Assembly (NCBI GenBank): GCA_946408995.1
Contig: CAMJUL010000001.1
Location: 51,926 to 115,925, forward strand
Source: an uncultured Clostridia bacterium
GTDB lineage: Bacteria > Bacillota > Clostridia > Christensenellales > Aristaeellaceae
Reading direction: 5' to 3'
DNA: 64,000 nucleotides
Below are positions 40,985 through 51,217 of the stretch, piece after piece. The first letter of the stretch is position 1, and each line of letters begins with the position of its first letter. The notes under the pieces are model-generated. The model ran no database searches. It was not told the origin of the DNA and worked only from the letters and a program-made list of their open reading frames with translations. The translations under genes and the position numbers were made by a program.

Positions 40985-42892
40985 GACGCCGCCCTGCACG
41001 CTGCGGGCGATGAACGCCACGAAACGGCCCGTTTTGGTGTCGTACCAGTCGGAGAAGGGCACCCGGGTGGGTGTTTCCCGCAAATAGCGGGCCAGCGGCG
41101 CGATCAGGGCCTGGAAAACGTCCGGGCTCTGTGCCATGGAAGCGGACCATACCAGCCAGTCCGACTTCGTATAATCCGCCCGGGAATCCAGGGGCAGGCC
41201 GTAGGCGTTCATGCGGCCCAGGTAGCTGCGGGTTTCACGGTCATAGAATTCCTTCGGCAGCAGATTCAGGTTCAAAACCTGATCCCATACCAGATTGTAT
41301 TTCATGCTCCAGCCGATCCCATCAAAGGTGAGGGCTGTAGCGTCCGGCGTTTTCGCCCGGTCAAGCCAGCTTTGCGCCATATCTTTCGCTCGCTTTTCCC
41401 AGCGGTCCGCCTCCTTGTGCTTTTCCATCCTGCACAGCAGCCGGGCGTAGCAGGCAACGCCCACAATGGCTTTGGCGGAGAGGTTCACGTTCCGGGCCAG
41501 ATGTCCGGCGAAGTCGTCCGTGCAAAGCTGTTCGCCGGGGTCTTCACCGTAGGCATCCAGATAGCGCACCCATTTTTCCAGCAAGGCGGCATACTGCCGG
41601 ATCAGCTTATCTTCCGCGCCGAAGGCCAGGGCGGCTTCCAGCATAATGAGCATATTGCCGCATTCCTCTACTGGCATCTGATAACGGGCGTCGTATACGT
41701 CCGTCCCGGCGGGATACAGGTAATAGGGCAGTGGCGTTGTGCCATTTGGCCTATGCTGCCTGGCGGAGTACACCTGGCCGGTGGCATACGGATACCGGCC
41801 CACGTCGTGCGGCGCGAAATCCTCCTGCCATACGGGGAGAGAGGCAAAGCGCAGAACGGGGCGGCACAGGGCGTTGACCAGCTCTGGACAGAATTTGAGG
41901 AACAGGGGAATAGAAGGATAGCTCACGTCCACCGTGCCGATGCAGCCGTTGGAATCGTTTTCTTTTGACAGGAAAGCCATTTCCCCTTCCGGCGTGGCGA
42001 TCAGCTTATGGGCGGCGTAGGTATGCCGCCAGGCTGCCGCGGCAAGGAGAGCGTAATCCTCTCCGCCGATTTCGCGGGCTTCGGAAAGCACCTTTTCATC
42101 CAAAGCGGCGCAGGCGCTTTGGAAGTGATCGTGCCGACCGGCAAATTCCGCCAGGGCCTGGGGCATGGTTTTTCCATCCCGGAAGCCCCAGGCTTTGCAG
42201 CAGGAACCGAAATAGTTGATGGAAGCAATGTCGTCGTAGCCCAGCATCAGGAAACCCTTTGCAGGCGCGTTCCCGACTTTGGCTTCTGCGGCAAACCGCA
42301 GGCCGCCGTTTTCCAAGGTCACTTTCCCCGCCGAAGCCATGTACAGATAGCCCCAGTCCATGGTGATGTGGTCGCCGGAATGGCCCAGCACCCGCTGCTG
42401 CGTCTGGCCGATGAACGCCATGTGAAGCGCATCCCAGGAAAACTGATCCCCCTGCATCGGCGGCTGAACGACGCCGTCATAGCAGAGGGCGGCGGAAGCG
42501 AAGAAGCGCAGGGAAACCGCGTGTTCTTTTCCATCGACAGAAACGAGGGAATAATCCATAAATGTGATGGGCGTGGAAAGGGCGTCCAGATCGTCCGGCA
42601 GGGCGGGTGACCAGAAGGATACTGTCAGCTCCACCCCAGCAGCCGCCATAACGCTGACCGTTTGGGTGGGCGTCACTCGCAGGGCTTTGGTTTCCATAGC
42701 CGGGCGGGAGCTTTGCCCTAAAAAGACATATTCCTTCCCATCGATTGCGATGTGTCCGTCCAGGTGTTTGGGCGCGCCCGACCAGTGAACGGGACAGGCG
42801 GAAGTCAGCGTGTCTCCCGGCATCCAGATGGAAAAATAGGGGTCGTTGGCGATCAGCGGCAGCGCGGGAAGACGGTCCAATTTTGCGTTCAT
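40946..42892 (-). CDS. DUF4965/DUF5127 glutaminase A-like protein
   Basis: PALPLIANDPYFSIWMPGDTLTSACPVHWSGAPKHLDGHIAIDGKEYVFLG; YMPVEECGNMLIMLEAAL. Confidence 0.85.
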   Translation of the reverse strand: MNAKLDRLPALPLIANDPYFSIWMPGDTLTSACPVHWSGAPKHLDGHIAIDGKEYVFLGQSSRPAMETKALRVTPTQTVSVMAAAGVELTVSFWSPALPDDLDALSTPITFMDYSLVSVDGKEHAVSLRFFASAALCYDGVVQPPMQGDQFSWDALHMAFIGQTQQRVLGHSGDHITMDWGYLYMASAGKVTLENGGLRFAAEAKVGNAPAKGFLMLGYDDIASINYFGSCCKAWGFRDGKTMPQALAEFAGRHDHFQSACAALDEKVLSEAREIGGEDYALLAAAAWRHTYAAHKLIATPEGEMAFLSKENDSNGCIGTVDVSYPSIPLFLKFCPELVNALCRPVLRFASLPVWQEDFAPHDVGRYPYATGQVYSARQHRPNGTTPLPYYLYPAGTDVYDARYQMPVEECGNMLIMLEAALAFGAEDKLIRQYAALLEKWVRYLDAYGEDPGEQLCTDDFAGHLARNVNLSAKAIVGVACYARLLCRMEKHKEADRWEKRAKDMAQSWLDRAKTPDATALTFDGIGWSMKYNLVWDQVLNLNLLPKEFYDRETRSYLGRMNAYGLPLDSRADYTKSDWLVWSASMAQSPDVFQALIAPLARYLRETPTRVPFSDWYDTKTGRFVAFIARSVQGGVYMPLLKAEKTAE

Positions 42893-42924
42893 GTGTACCC
42901 TCCTGTGATTGACAATTTTTTATT

Positions 42925-43776
42925 TTATCCCTTTAATCCCTGTGTGCTGATCCCTTCCACCAGCTGCTTCTGGAAAAAGAAGAAAATGATCAGAATGGGC
43001 ACCAGGGAAAGCACGGACATGGCGAATGTGGCCCCGTAATCGGCCTGGGACGAATCGTTGAACATTTTCAGCGCGTAAGCCACCGTGTACATATGGGGCT
43101 TGTTCAGATACAGCAGCGCGCCCATGAAATCTTCCCAGCTGCCCATAAAGGTGAGCACGCTGACGGTGACGAGGGAAGGAACGATCAGGGGCAGAATGAT
43201 GCGCACGAAAGAAGAATACTTGCCGCAGCCGTCAATGGAAGCCGCCTCGTCCAATTCAAACGGAATGGTGCGGATGAACTGCATGATGAGGAAAATGTTG
43301 AAGCCGCTGCCGAAAAAGGCCGGAACCGTCATGGGCAGAAAGGTGCCCACCCAGCCCATTTCATTGAACAGCACGAACCGGGGAATCATCATCACCTGGC
43401 CGGGCAGCATCATAGTCACGATCATGGCGGTAAACCAGAATTGACGGCCCCTGAACCTGATCCGCGCGAAGCCGTAAGCCACCACGGCGGAGGAAAGCAT
43501 CATGCCCAGGGCGGAAATGACCGCCACCAGCAGGGAATTGCTGAAGAACCGGCCGAAGGTGTAGCCGCCAAATCCCCGCCATCCCGTGGTATAGTGTTCA
43601 AAGCTGGGCGAATCCGTCAGGAGTGTAGAAGCCTTGGTGAATATTTCGCCGTTGGGCTTTACGGATGACGCCGCCATCCACAAAAGCGGATAAATCATGA
43701 GCAGGCTGAACAGCAGCATCAGCCCGTGATAAACCGTCAGGCTGATCCGCCTTTGTACTTTCAAATTCGTTACCAT
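42925..43776 (-). CDS. Carbohydrate ABC transporter permease (MalG-type)
   Basis: IPFELDEAASIDGCGKYSSFVRIILPLIVPSLVTVSVLTFMGSW. Confidence 0.92.
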   Translation of the reverse strand: MVTNLKVQRRISLTVYHGLMLLFSLLMIYPLLWMAASSVKPNGEIFTKASTLLTDSPSFEHYTTGWRGFGGYTFGRFFSNSLLVAVISALGMMLSSAVVAYGFARIRFRGRQFWFTAMIVTMMLPGQVMMIPRFVLFNEMGWVGTFLPMTVPAFFGSGFNIFLIMQFIRTIPFELDEAASIDGCGKYSSFVRIILPLIVPSLVTVSVLTFMGSWEDFMGALLYLNKPHMYTVAYALKMFNDSSQADYGATFAMSVLSLVPILIIFFFFQKQLVEGISTQGLKG

Positions 43777-43782
43777 GATCTG

Positions 43783-44706
43783 TCACCTGCCTTCCGATTC
43801 GTAGTACACCCAGGCGCTGGAGGAACGGAAAATCAGCGCCGTAAACGCCGCGATGACCAGCAGCATGAACCAGGCCATGGCGCTTCCGTAGCCCATTTCA
43901 TAGTGATTGAAAGCGCGGTTATACAGATGTACGCCGTAATAAAGCGTGGTATTGAGCGGCTTGCCGCCGGTGATCAGGTAACTGGAATTGAAGGCCTGGA
44001 AGGAGCCGATCACCTGATTGATGAGGTTAAAAAACAGAATGGGCGTGATCATGGGCAGGGTGATGCTGAAAAAGCGCCTGACGGGTCCAGCACCGTCCAC
44101 GATCGCCGCTTCGTGGAAGCTGGCCGGAATATTTTTGATCGCAGCCAGAAAAATCAGCATGGAACTGCCAAACTGCCATACGCCTAAGGAAATCAGCACG
44201 CCCAGAGCAGTTTTCGGGTCACCCAGCCAGCGCTGGTTGGAGGGAAGCCCCAGCATGCCCAGCGCCTGGTTGATGACGCCGTTAAAGGCGAAAAGCTGCT
44301 TCCACAGCAGCGCAATGGCCACCGAGCTTCCCATCAGGGAAGGGATGTAGAAAGCGGCGCGGTAATACGAGGTGAGCTTCGTCCCCCTGGACAGCACCAG
44401 CGCCACCAGCAGGGACACTGTCAGCTTCACCGGCACCTGGATCAGGGCGAATTTGAACGTGACCCAGAAAGAAGTCCAAAACAGTTTGTCCTCATAGAAC
44501 ATTTTGCGGAAATTGTCCAGCCCCACCCATTTGGCGGGAGAAAGCACATTGTACTCCGTGAACGCCAGGTACAGGGAGGTAAAGAACGGGATCACCGTGA
44601 ATACGAGCAGCCCGACGATAAACGGCAGAATAAATACATAGCCCGCCACATTGGGCCTGTTCATTCTTTCCCTGAGCGTCAGGCTCCGCGGCGCGTTTTT
44701 TACCAT
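43783..44706 (-). CDS. Sugar ABC transporter permease (MalF-type)
   Basis: YVFILPFIVGLLVFTVIPFFTSLYLAFTEYNVL; IPASFHEAAIVDGAGPVRRFFSITLPMITP. Confidence 0.92.
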   Translation of the reverse strand: MVKNAPRSLTLRERMNRPNVAGYVFILPFIVGLLVFTVIPFFTSLYLAFTEYNVLSPAKWVGLDNFRKMFYEDKLFWTSFWVTFKFALIQVPVKLTVSLLVALVLSRGTKLTSYYRAAFYIPSLMGSSVAIALLWKQLFAFNGVINQALGMLGLPSNQRWLGDPKTALGVLISLGVWQFGSSMLIFLAAIKNIPASFHEAAIVDGAGPVRRFFSITLPMITPILFFNLINQVIGSFQAFNSSYLITGGKPLNTTLYYGVHLYNRAFNHYEMGYGSAMAWFMLLVIAAFTALIFRSSSAWVYYESEGR

Positions 44707-44783
44707 GAAGAACGCCTCCTTCGGTTCTCTGAAAAAGCGCGCCAGAGGGGATGCCCCTGGCGCGTCGAAAGCACAATTTGTCT

Positions 44784-46064
44784 TTATTGGGCTGCCTGAG
44801 CCGCGGCAAGGATGGCATTGGCTTCTTCGATAAACTGCTGTGCGGTCCCAAGCAGATCGTCGATCATTTCATAGCGCACCTGTTCAGAATACTGACCCAG
44901 CAGCTCGGCCACCTGGGAGTGCACGGTGGGATCGGGATTCATGAGGGGAGAAGCGTTTCCGGGCTGGCTGGCGTATTCGATGAACGCGGCTACCTGCTGG
45001 CCCACTTCGTCCAGATTGCCGGAAACATGGGCGCGCATTTCGCTGGAAATCGGAATGGCGCGTTCCACGCCGATGATGTCAAAGCAATCAGGATCGTTGG
45101 TGAAGAAGTTCAGGAACTTGATGGCGGCGTCCTTCTTTTCGCTCTGCTGCGCCACGCACCAGAACATGGAGGGCTTCAGATAAGTGGCGGAAGCGGTGGC
45201 GTCGTCCAGGTTGGGAATCTGCACCATGGAAATATCCAGGCCGGTGGCGTCGCGGTAAGCGGCCAGCTCGTTGGAATTCTGGAAGCGGGACCAGGAATCG
45301 TTCACCATGGAATCAAAGGCGGTGGCGGCGGTTTCTTCGCCGGGGATCATGCCCCAGCCCTCATGCTGGGCGTCCAGGGCGTCCTGCCACATATCCACGA
45401 TATACTGGGGATCGTCAAAGCCCAGGGCGGAAGCGTCGTCATTGTACAGGTTCAGGCCGTAGTTGCGCAGGCGGAAGCGGAGGATATCGGCGGAGCAGTC
45501 GGTGATAAAGGTGCTGCGCAGGCCGGTGGCTTCCGCGACCTTCTTGGAGATTTCCTTGTATTCGGTCAGGGTGGGCGTCATGGGGATCTCAATGCCTAAA
45601 TCGTTCAGCACATCCCGGCGGTACATCATCACGGGCGCGTTGGTGCCGGTGGAAATGGCGTAGGTAACGCCCTTTACCTGGCCGGTTTTGATGATGTTTT
45701 CGGAAACGTTGCTCACGTCCAGCGCGCCGCTGGCCATGTATTCATCCAGGGGAGCAAGCACATTGTTGGTGGCATACTGAGCCAGATAGGCGTAGTCCAT
45801 CTGGAAGATGTCCGGGGTCTGTCCGCCGGCGACCTGCGCGGCCAGCTTGGTCCAATATCCGCCCCAGTCGGAATAGTCCATGACAAGATCGATTTCCGGG
45901 TATTTTTCTTCAAACTTTTCGATCATGGCCACCGTCAGGTCATGGCGGGTCTGGGAACCCCACCACAGGATGGTCAGCTGGGTCTTTTCTTCAGCGGATA
46001 CCGTGGGCATCGCCAACGCGCAGATCAGCAGCGCGGCGAGCAGCAGAGTCAGGAAACGCTTCAT
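44784..46064 (-). CDS. Extracellular sugar-binding protein
   Basis: Signal peptide; TQLTILWWGSQTRHDLTVAMIEKFEEKYPEIDL. Confidence 0.9.
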   Translation of the reverse strand: MKRFLTLLLAALLICALAMPTVSAEEKTQLTILWWGSQTRHDLTVAMIEKFEEKYPEIDLVMDYSDWGGYWTKLAAQVAGGQTPDIFQMDYAYLAQYATNNVLAPLDEYMASGALDVSNVSENIIKTGQVKGVTYAISTGTNAPVMMYRRDVLNDLGIEIPMTPTLTEYKEISKKVAEATGLRSTFITDCSADILRFRLRNYGLNLYNDDASALGFDDPQYIVDMWQDALDAQHEGWGMIPGEETAATAFDSMVNDSWSRFQNSNELAAYRDATGLDISMVQIPNLDDATASATYLKPSMFWCVAQQSEKKDAAIKFLNFFTNDPDCFDIIGVERAIPISSEMRAHVSGNLDEVGQQVAAFIEYASQPGNASPLMNPDPTVHSQVAELLGQYSEQVRYEMIDDLLGTAQQFIEEANAILAAAQAAQ

Positions 46065-46150
46065 AGGGAAGGGCACCTCCTTATGTATTTTGTGCCCCCA
46101 TTATAAACAGGCGCGGGCAAAAAGAAAATTCAATAATTCGATGCGAATGG

Positions 46151-47185
46151 TCACTTTTCCGACATACCGTCCATTCTTGCCCGGTATTCTTTCGTGGTCA
46201 CCCCCGTGTATTTTCGGAACATCTGGCTGAAGTAATGGGGATTTTCGCCCATGCCCACCCGTTCGGCGATTTCATAGCTTCGCATATCCCGGCAGGCCGC
46301 CATCATTTCTTTGGCGTGTTCCATGCGGATTTTCAGCAGATAAGCTGAAAACTTCTGTCCCATGCAGCGGGTGAATTCCCGGCCGATATAATCCGCGTTC
46401 CGAAAGAGCACCCGGTCCGCGATGTATTGCAGGGAAAGCGTTTCGTTCATGTAATGCCCGTTCACGTAATCCAGCATTTTCTGAACGAAATCCCGAACGC
46501 CTCCATTTTCTCCCCGAAGCTGCATAAGGCGTTTGGCCATGATGGGGATCGGGTTTTCCGGGGCGTGCAGCACATCCTGAATGACGGAAAACGCCCATTC
46601 CGCGTGGGACGCCCCCGCGCTGTCGGTCAGGACGCCCAAAAACGCGTCCCGCAGCACGCTGATGTCCTGCACCGTTTTTTCGATTTCAAAGAGCTGTTTT
46701 TCGATAGCGGCTCCATCCTGGCCGCTTTCGGCCCATTCGTTCATGAGCCCCATCAGCCTGCCCACCTGTTCCTCTCTTTCGCCGCTCAGCTGCAGCGCCC
46801 GCTCCCTTCGCCGGGTCACTTCTAAGCCGGCATGTTTGAGCGCCAGCTCCATTTCTTCTTTGGAACAGGGTTTCAGCAAATATTCCTTCACGCCGTATTT
46901 CATGGCTTGCCGGGCGTATTCAAATTCGCTGAAGCCGGAAAGCACCAGCACCTCCAGCATAGGATTCAAAAGAAGCGCTTTCTCGATGAGCTCCAGGCCG
47001 TTCATGCCCGGCATGCGCACGTCCGTCAGCAGGATATCCGGCATATCGTCCATCATGCTGTCCAGCGCGGAAAAAGCATCCGGGCAGCTGGCGGTGAGCA
47101 CAATGTCCGCCGTCTGCCAGTCCACCATGGCGCTGATGCCGTCCCGGATGATGCTCTCATCATCCACAAGCAAAAGCTTATACAT
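46151..47185 (-). CDS. YesN-type response regulator (REC + AraC HTH)
   Basis: MYKLLLVDDESIIRDGISAMVDW; PDILLTDVRMPGMNGLELIEKA; AraC C-terminus. Confidence 0.92.
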   Translation of the reverse strand: MYKLLLVDDESIIRDGISAMVDWQTADIVLTASCPDAFSALDSMMDDMPDILLTDVRMPGMNGLELIEKALLLNPMLEVLVLSGFSEFEYARQAMKYGVKEYLLKPCSKEEMELALKHAGLEVTRRRERALQLSGEREEQVGRLMGLMNEWAESGQDGAAIEKQLFEIEKTVQDISVLRDAFLGVLTDSAGASHAEWAFSVIQDVLHAPENPIPIMAKRLMQLRGENGGVRDFVQKMLDYVNGHYMNETLSLQYIADRVLFRNADYIGREFTRCMGQKFSAYLLKIRMEHAKEMMAACRDMRSYEIAERVGMGENPHYFSQMFRKYTGVTTKEYRARMDGMSEK

Positions 47186-48944
47186 GTCCGCTTTCCCCTT
47201 TCGCCCCGTCCAAGGTTTTGGGCAGGCGGGCCGTAACGCGGGTTTTCCCCGGTTCGCTGCTGACCTGGAGGCCGTACTTTTCACCGAAGGTGTGCTTGAT
47301 GCGCTGGTCGATATTCCGCATCCCAATGCCCATCCCCTCGGCCTTCACTTCTCCCCGTTCCAGCTTGTTCAGAATGTCCTCGTCCATGCCGGGACCGTTA
47401 TCCTCGATGGTCAGCAGGATCTCGCCGCCCTCCTGACGGCCTTCGATCAAAATACGGCAAATATCCGTCATTTCTTCCACTGCGTGGTGCACCGCGTTTT
47501 CCACCAGCGGCTGAATGGTCATGGCGGGCACCAGACAGACTTTGATTTCCTCCTCCACGTCAAAGCGCACCTGCATCCGTTCCATATAGCGGATTTCCTG
47601 GATGCGGATGTACGCTTTCGCGGTTTCCAGGTCCTGTTCCACCGTCACGATATCCCGTTTATCGTTCATGGAGGAACGCAGCATCTTTCCCAGCGATTCC
47701 GTCATCACGGCGATCCGGCCGTTTCCTTCCTGCTGCGCCAGACAATAAATGGATTCCAGCACGTTATTCAGAAAATGGGGCCGCACCTGCGCCCGAAGCT
47801 GCTGCATCTGTTTTTCCTGCAAAAGCTGTTGCTGTTCAAAATTCCGTTTCATCATCAGGTGGTAATCCCGCGCCATCCGGTCAAAATGGCGATGCAGCCG
47901 GCCCATTTCATCCCCTCTGTCCCGGTAGGGGGAAGTGCCCAAATCCTCCACGTGGCCGTTTACAGCAAAGGCGTCGAATTTATCCACCAGCCGCCGCAGG
48001 TGTTTGAGTAAGGAATCCGCAAGCAGCATACTCAGCAGCAGCGCCACCGCCACGATGATCCCGTCGATCACCCACGTGCGCAAAGCTACCCGGTCGATGG
48101 TGGCGCTGATGCCGCTGTAATCGATCAGTGTCACATACCGCCATCCGTTGGATGCCGTATACCGGACGCAAAGCAGGTCTTCTCCGGGCTGGCGTATGCG
48201 TTCGTAGCCGTCCTCGCCGGGCGTGATCTGCCGGACCCGCTCGTTCCCGGCATATAGGCAAATACCGTCTTCGCTGTAAACGGCGCAGGTCAGGGGCGTG
48301 CCCAGGGCGTTCAGCGCATGCAGCCGGTTTTCAATGATCGTTTTCAGGTCCAGCTCAATTTGCAGGGTGGCCAGGGTATCCAGGGTCAAACCCTCCATTT
48401 CCCGGATTTCCCGCAGCAGGAACAGGTGGGTCATTTCACCGTCGCGGCTTTCCAGACGCCAAACGGCGCGGCCCTCATGGTTTGCCGCGTCCTGGATGCG
48501 CTCGGGCAGCATATCGGAATCCGGCACATAGGCGTTGCGGAAAAACCGGCTGAAGGTGGTGCCCGCCGGGGTCTTCAATTGCAGGCTGAAGCCGCTGGAA
48601 AACCACAGGGAAAAATTCGCCATGCGGTCGGCAACCTCATTTTTTGCTTCCACCCATGCCGTGGTGTTGATGGGCAGGCGTTTGAGCAGGCCCAGGTTTT
48701 TTTGCAGCACGTTATCGGATAGAATGCGCATGGAAATTTCCTGCACGTCGTCCAGCTCGCTTTGTATCTGCCCGGCGAACAGCGTGATCACCTGCGTGCT
48801 GCTTTGATAGAGCTGCCGGTCATAGGCTTTATAGGGCATACGAAAAGTGGCCAGTACCCCGGAAAGCACCAGAAGCATGGCCAGCGTCAGGATGAAAAGA
48901 AATTTCGTCCTTACTTTGATATTTCTCCAGATATGCTGAATCAT
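47178..48944 (-). CDS. YesM-type sensor histidine kinase
   Basis: LRAQVRPHFLNNVLESIYCLA; MTIQPLVENAVHHAVE; IEDNGPGMDE. Confidence 0.92.
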   Translation of the reverse strand: MIQHIWRNIKVRTKFLFILTLAMLLVLSGVLATFRMPYKAYDRQLYQSSTQVITLFAGQIQSELDDVQEISMRILSDNVLQKNLGLLKRLPINTTAWVEAKNEVADRMANFSLWFSSGFSLQLKTPAGTTFSRFFRNAYVPDSDMLPERIQDAANHEGRAVWRLESRDGEMTHLFLLREIREMEGLTLDTLATLQIELDLKTIIENRLHALNALGTPLTCAVYSEDGICLYAGNERVRQITPGEDGYERIRQPGEDLLCVRYTASNGWRYVTLIDYSGISATIDRVALRTWVIDGIIVAVALLLSMLLADSLLKHLRRLVDKFDAFAVNGHVEDLGTSPYRDRGDEMGRLHRHFDRMARDYHLMMKRNFEQQQLLQEKQMQQLRAQVRPHFLNNVLESIYCLAQQEGNGRIAVMTESLGKMLRSSMNDKRDIVTVEQDLETAKAYIRIQEIRYMERMQVRFDVEEEIKVCLVPAMTIQPLVENAVHHAVEEMTDICRILIEGRQEGGEILLTIEDNGPGMDEDILNKLERGEVKAEGMGIGMRNIDQRIKHTFGEKYGLQVSSEPGKTRVTARLPKTLDGAKGESGHV

Positions 48945-48978
48945 AGCGCCTTATTTCTTTTTTGTGTTGGGGACGGGT

Positions 48979-50097
48979 TTACTTCAGATACAGCGCTTCC
49001 GTCAGCGCCAGAGCCGTGAGAGACTGGCCGTAGGCCATAGGCCGGATCAAAATATCTTTATAGTGCTGGGCGTCCATGCCCATGCCCGTACCGGCGGACA
49101 CATTGCGAACCAAACCGTCGTCGTCCACGTAATCGAGCAGCGCCTCTACTGCTTTCTCGGCTGAGGGCAGATAGGTTTCATCCAGATAACCAAAGCGAAT
49201 GCCTGCCAATATGCCTGCCGCAACAGCGCCTGACCCGGAGGTCTCCAGATAAGAGCTTGGATCGGTCAGGATGGTATGCCATAAGCCGCAGGGATCCTGC
49301 GCCTTGATGAGCGCGTCCACCTGGTTTTTCCAGGCGTTGAGAATAAAGCGTTTGTCCGCGCCGCTGATATGGCCCTCCATGGCTTTCAGGAACATGACCG
49401 CCCCATAGGTGAACCAGGAATTACCCCGGTTCCAGAAGATACCGCCGAAATTGCTGTGCTCTTGGAAGGTCCAGCCATGATAGAGGAAACCGGTGCGGTT
49501 GTCTGCCAAATACTTAATGTGGAGCAGGTATTGGTAAACCGCTTCGTCGATCCATTCCTGATTATCGCGGCGCACGCCCATCTTGCCAAGGAACAGCACG
49601 GCCATGAACAGGGTGTCGGCCCAAAGCTGTTCCGGGTTCCGCCACACATCGTTCCGATCCGTGCCATGGCTGGTCACGTGTTCAAAGCCGCCCATCTGGG
49701 TCTTCGGCAGGGCATGAACCAAATAATCCGCCCGTTCCTCGCACAGCGCTTCCCATTCCGGCAGATCGTAGCGCTCCGTCAGGTCGAACAGGGTAAGGAA
49801 GGGAGCCGTGGTGTTGATATTGACGGAAGGCAGGCCGATGGACAGGTTGTCTTTCACCCATTGGAGCAGGAATGCGTCGTAGTCCCGGTTCCCTCTGGAC
49901 GCCTGCAATTGCAGCAGGCCGTACAGGCCCACGCCTTGGGGCCAGTCCCATTCTTTGATGCCAAAATCCCTGGCGAACATGCCCTTTTTCCGGTCTTCCT
50001 TGGAGGCGTTTTTGGCAGCCTCCGCATCAGCGGCGTCCAGATGCATGAGCTTATGGATGACCAGATCCAGTTTCTCGTTCAGCAACTTCTTGTCCAT
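48979..50097 (-). CDS. GH105/GH88 unsaturated uronyl (rhamnogalacturonyl) hydrolase
   Basis: WGQGVGLYGL-like WDWPQGVGLYGLLQL; THGTDRNDVWRNPEQLWADTLFMAVLFLGKMG; NRGNSWFTYGAV. Confidence 0.88.
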   Translation of the reverse strand: MDKKLLNEKLDLVIHKLMHLDAADAEAAKNASKEDRKKGMFARDFGIKEWDWPQGVGLYGLLQLQASRGNRDYDAFLLQWVKDNLSIGLPSVNINTTAPFLTLFDLTERYDLPEWEALCEERADYLVHALPKTQMGGFEHVTSHGTDRNDVWRNPEQLWADTLFMAVLFLGKMGVRRDNQEWIDEAVYQYLLHIKYLADNRTGFLYHGWTFQEHSNFGGIFWNRGNSWFTYGAVMFLKAMEGHISGADKRFILNAWKNQVDALIKAQDPCGLWHTILTDPSSYLETSGSGAVAAGILAGIRFGYLDETYLPSAEKAVEALLDYVDDDGLVRNVSAGTGMGMDAQHYKDILIRPMAYGQSLTALALTEALYLK

Positions 50098-50186
50098 GGT
50101 TCATTCCTCACAATCACGATGAAGGATGCTATCGTTTTTTATTTTCTTTGATTCGTAAACCATAGTATTTCATTCTTCATGATCTG

Positions 50187-51197
50187 TCAATACACGATTT
50201 TTGTATCTCTCTTCGAGTCTTCTTCCAGGCACAGAGCAATCAGATCGTCGATCTTCGCCTCGGCCAGGGCGATCACTGTATCCGCCGCTCCGTAATAAAT
50301 CCGCAGCCTGCCGTCCGGCATGGGGATAGCTGCGGTGGGGAAAATCACGTTGGTACGGAAGCCCTCTTTCGTTTCATAATCCGCTTCCGGGGCCAGCAGC
50401 GGCACCCGGCTATGCCCGATCATTTTCCAGGGCGCATCTTTATCCAGCAGGATCGCGGCGGCGCAGTACCGCTTGGTCCACTTGTCCTCCCAGCCGTTTT
50501 TGCCGCGTTCCGGATCGATGTCCACCGTATGGGTCACGGCCAGCCAGCCTTTTTCCGTGTATACGGGCGGCGCGCCGGGGCCGATTTTATCGTTGGCGAA
50601 AGGAAAATCTTCCACCCCTGCCACCAAATGGGAATTGCCCCAGTGGATCAGGTCTGGGCTTTCGCTCCACCAGATATCGAAGCGATCCCTGCCCCGGCTG
50701 TAGACGGGCATGGGACGTTCCAAACGTATGTACATCCCCTGGTATTTTTGGGGAAACAGCACCATATTCCGGTTATCCGGCACCGTCATGGAAATCACGT
50801 CGAAATGGTGCAAATCGTCCGTATGGGCGATGCCACCCCGCAGGCCGTGCCCAGTGTCCACGGCGAAGGTCATGTAGACTTCGCCGTCGATCACCGTAAG
50901 CCTCGGATCGTAGGCCCGCTTGATTTCCTCGTCTTTCAAGGAAAAAACGGGCTGCGGCTCCACTTGCCAATGGATGCCGTCCGGGCTCAAGGCAAGGCCG
51001 ATGTTGGTGCCCGAAAAGGAGGCCCTTCCCAAATAACCGTAATCGTTGCGAAAAACCATGGCGTATCCGCCCTGCCAGGGGATCACGCCCGCGTTGAATA
51101 CCAGGTCGCTGGCATACGGTACCTGCTTGCCAGTCAATACGGGGTTCTGAGGATACCGGGAAATACAGGAATGTGAAAAGAGCTGTTCTGTTGGCAT
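50187..51197 (-). CDS. GH130 family glycoside phosphorylase/hydrolase
   Basis: NPVLTGKQVPYASDLVFNAGVIPWQGGYAMVFRN; AYDPRLTVIDGEVYMTFA; YYGAADTVIALAEA. Confidence 0.9.
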   Translation of the reverse strand: MPTEQLFSHSCISRYPQNPVLTGKQVPYASDLVFNAGVIPWQGGYAMVFRNDYGYLGRASFSGTNIGLALSPDGIHWQVEPQPVFSLKDEEIKRAYDPRLTVIDGEVYMTFAVDTGHGLRGGIAHTDDLHHFDVISMTVPDNRNMVLFPQKYQGMYIRLERPMPVYSRGRDRFDIWWSESPDLIHWGNSHLVAGVEDFPFANDKIGPGAPPVYTEKGWLAVTHTVDIDPERGKNGWEDKWTKRYCAAAILLDKDAPWKMIGHSRVPLLAPEADYETKEGFRTNVIFPTAAIPMPDGRLRIYYGAADTVIALAEAKIDDLIALCLEEDSKRDTKIVY

Positions 51198-51217
51198 GAG
51201 GTCCAGCCTTCCTTCCT

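Noticed and set aside
46581-48011. 476-aa plus-strand ORF (also 44751-45599, 31513-32556, 9458-10720, 3996-4859, 5639-6430)
   Set aside because: Antisense shadows of well-supported genes.
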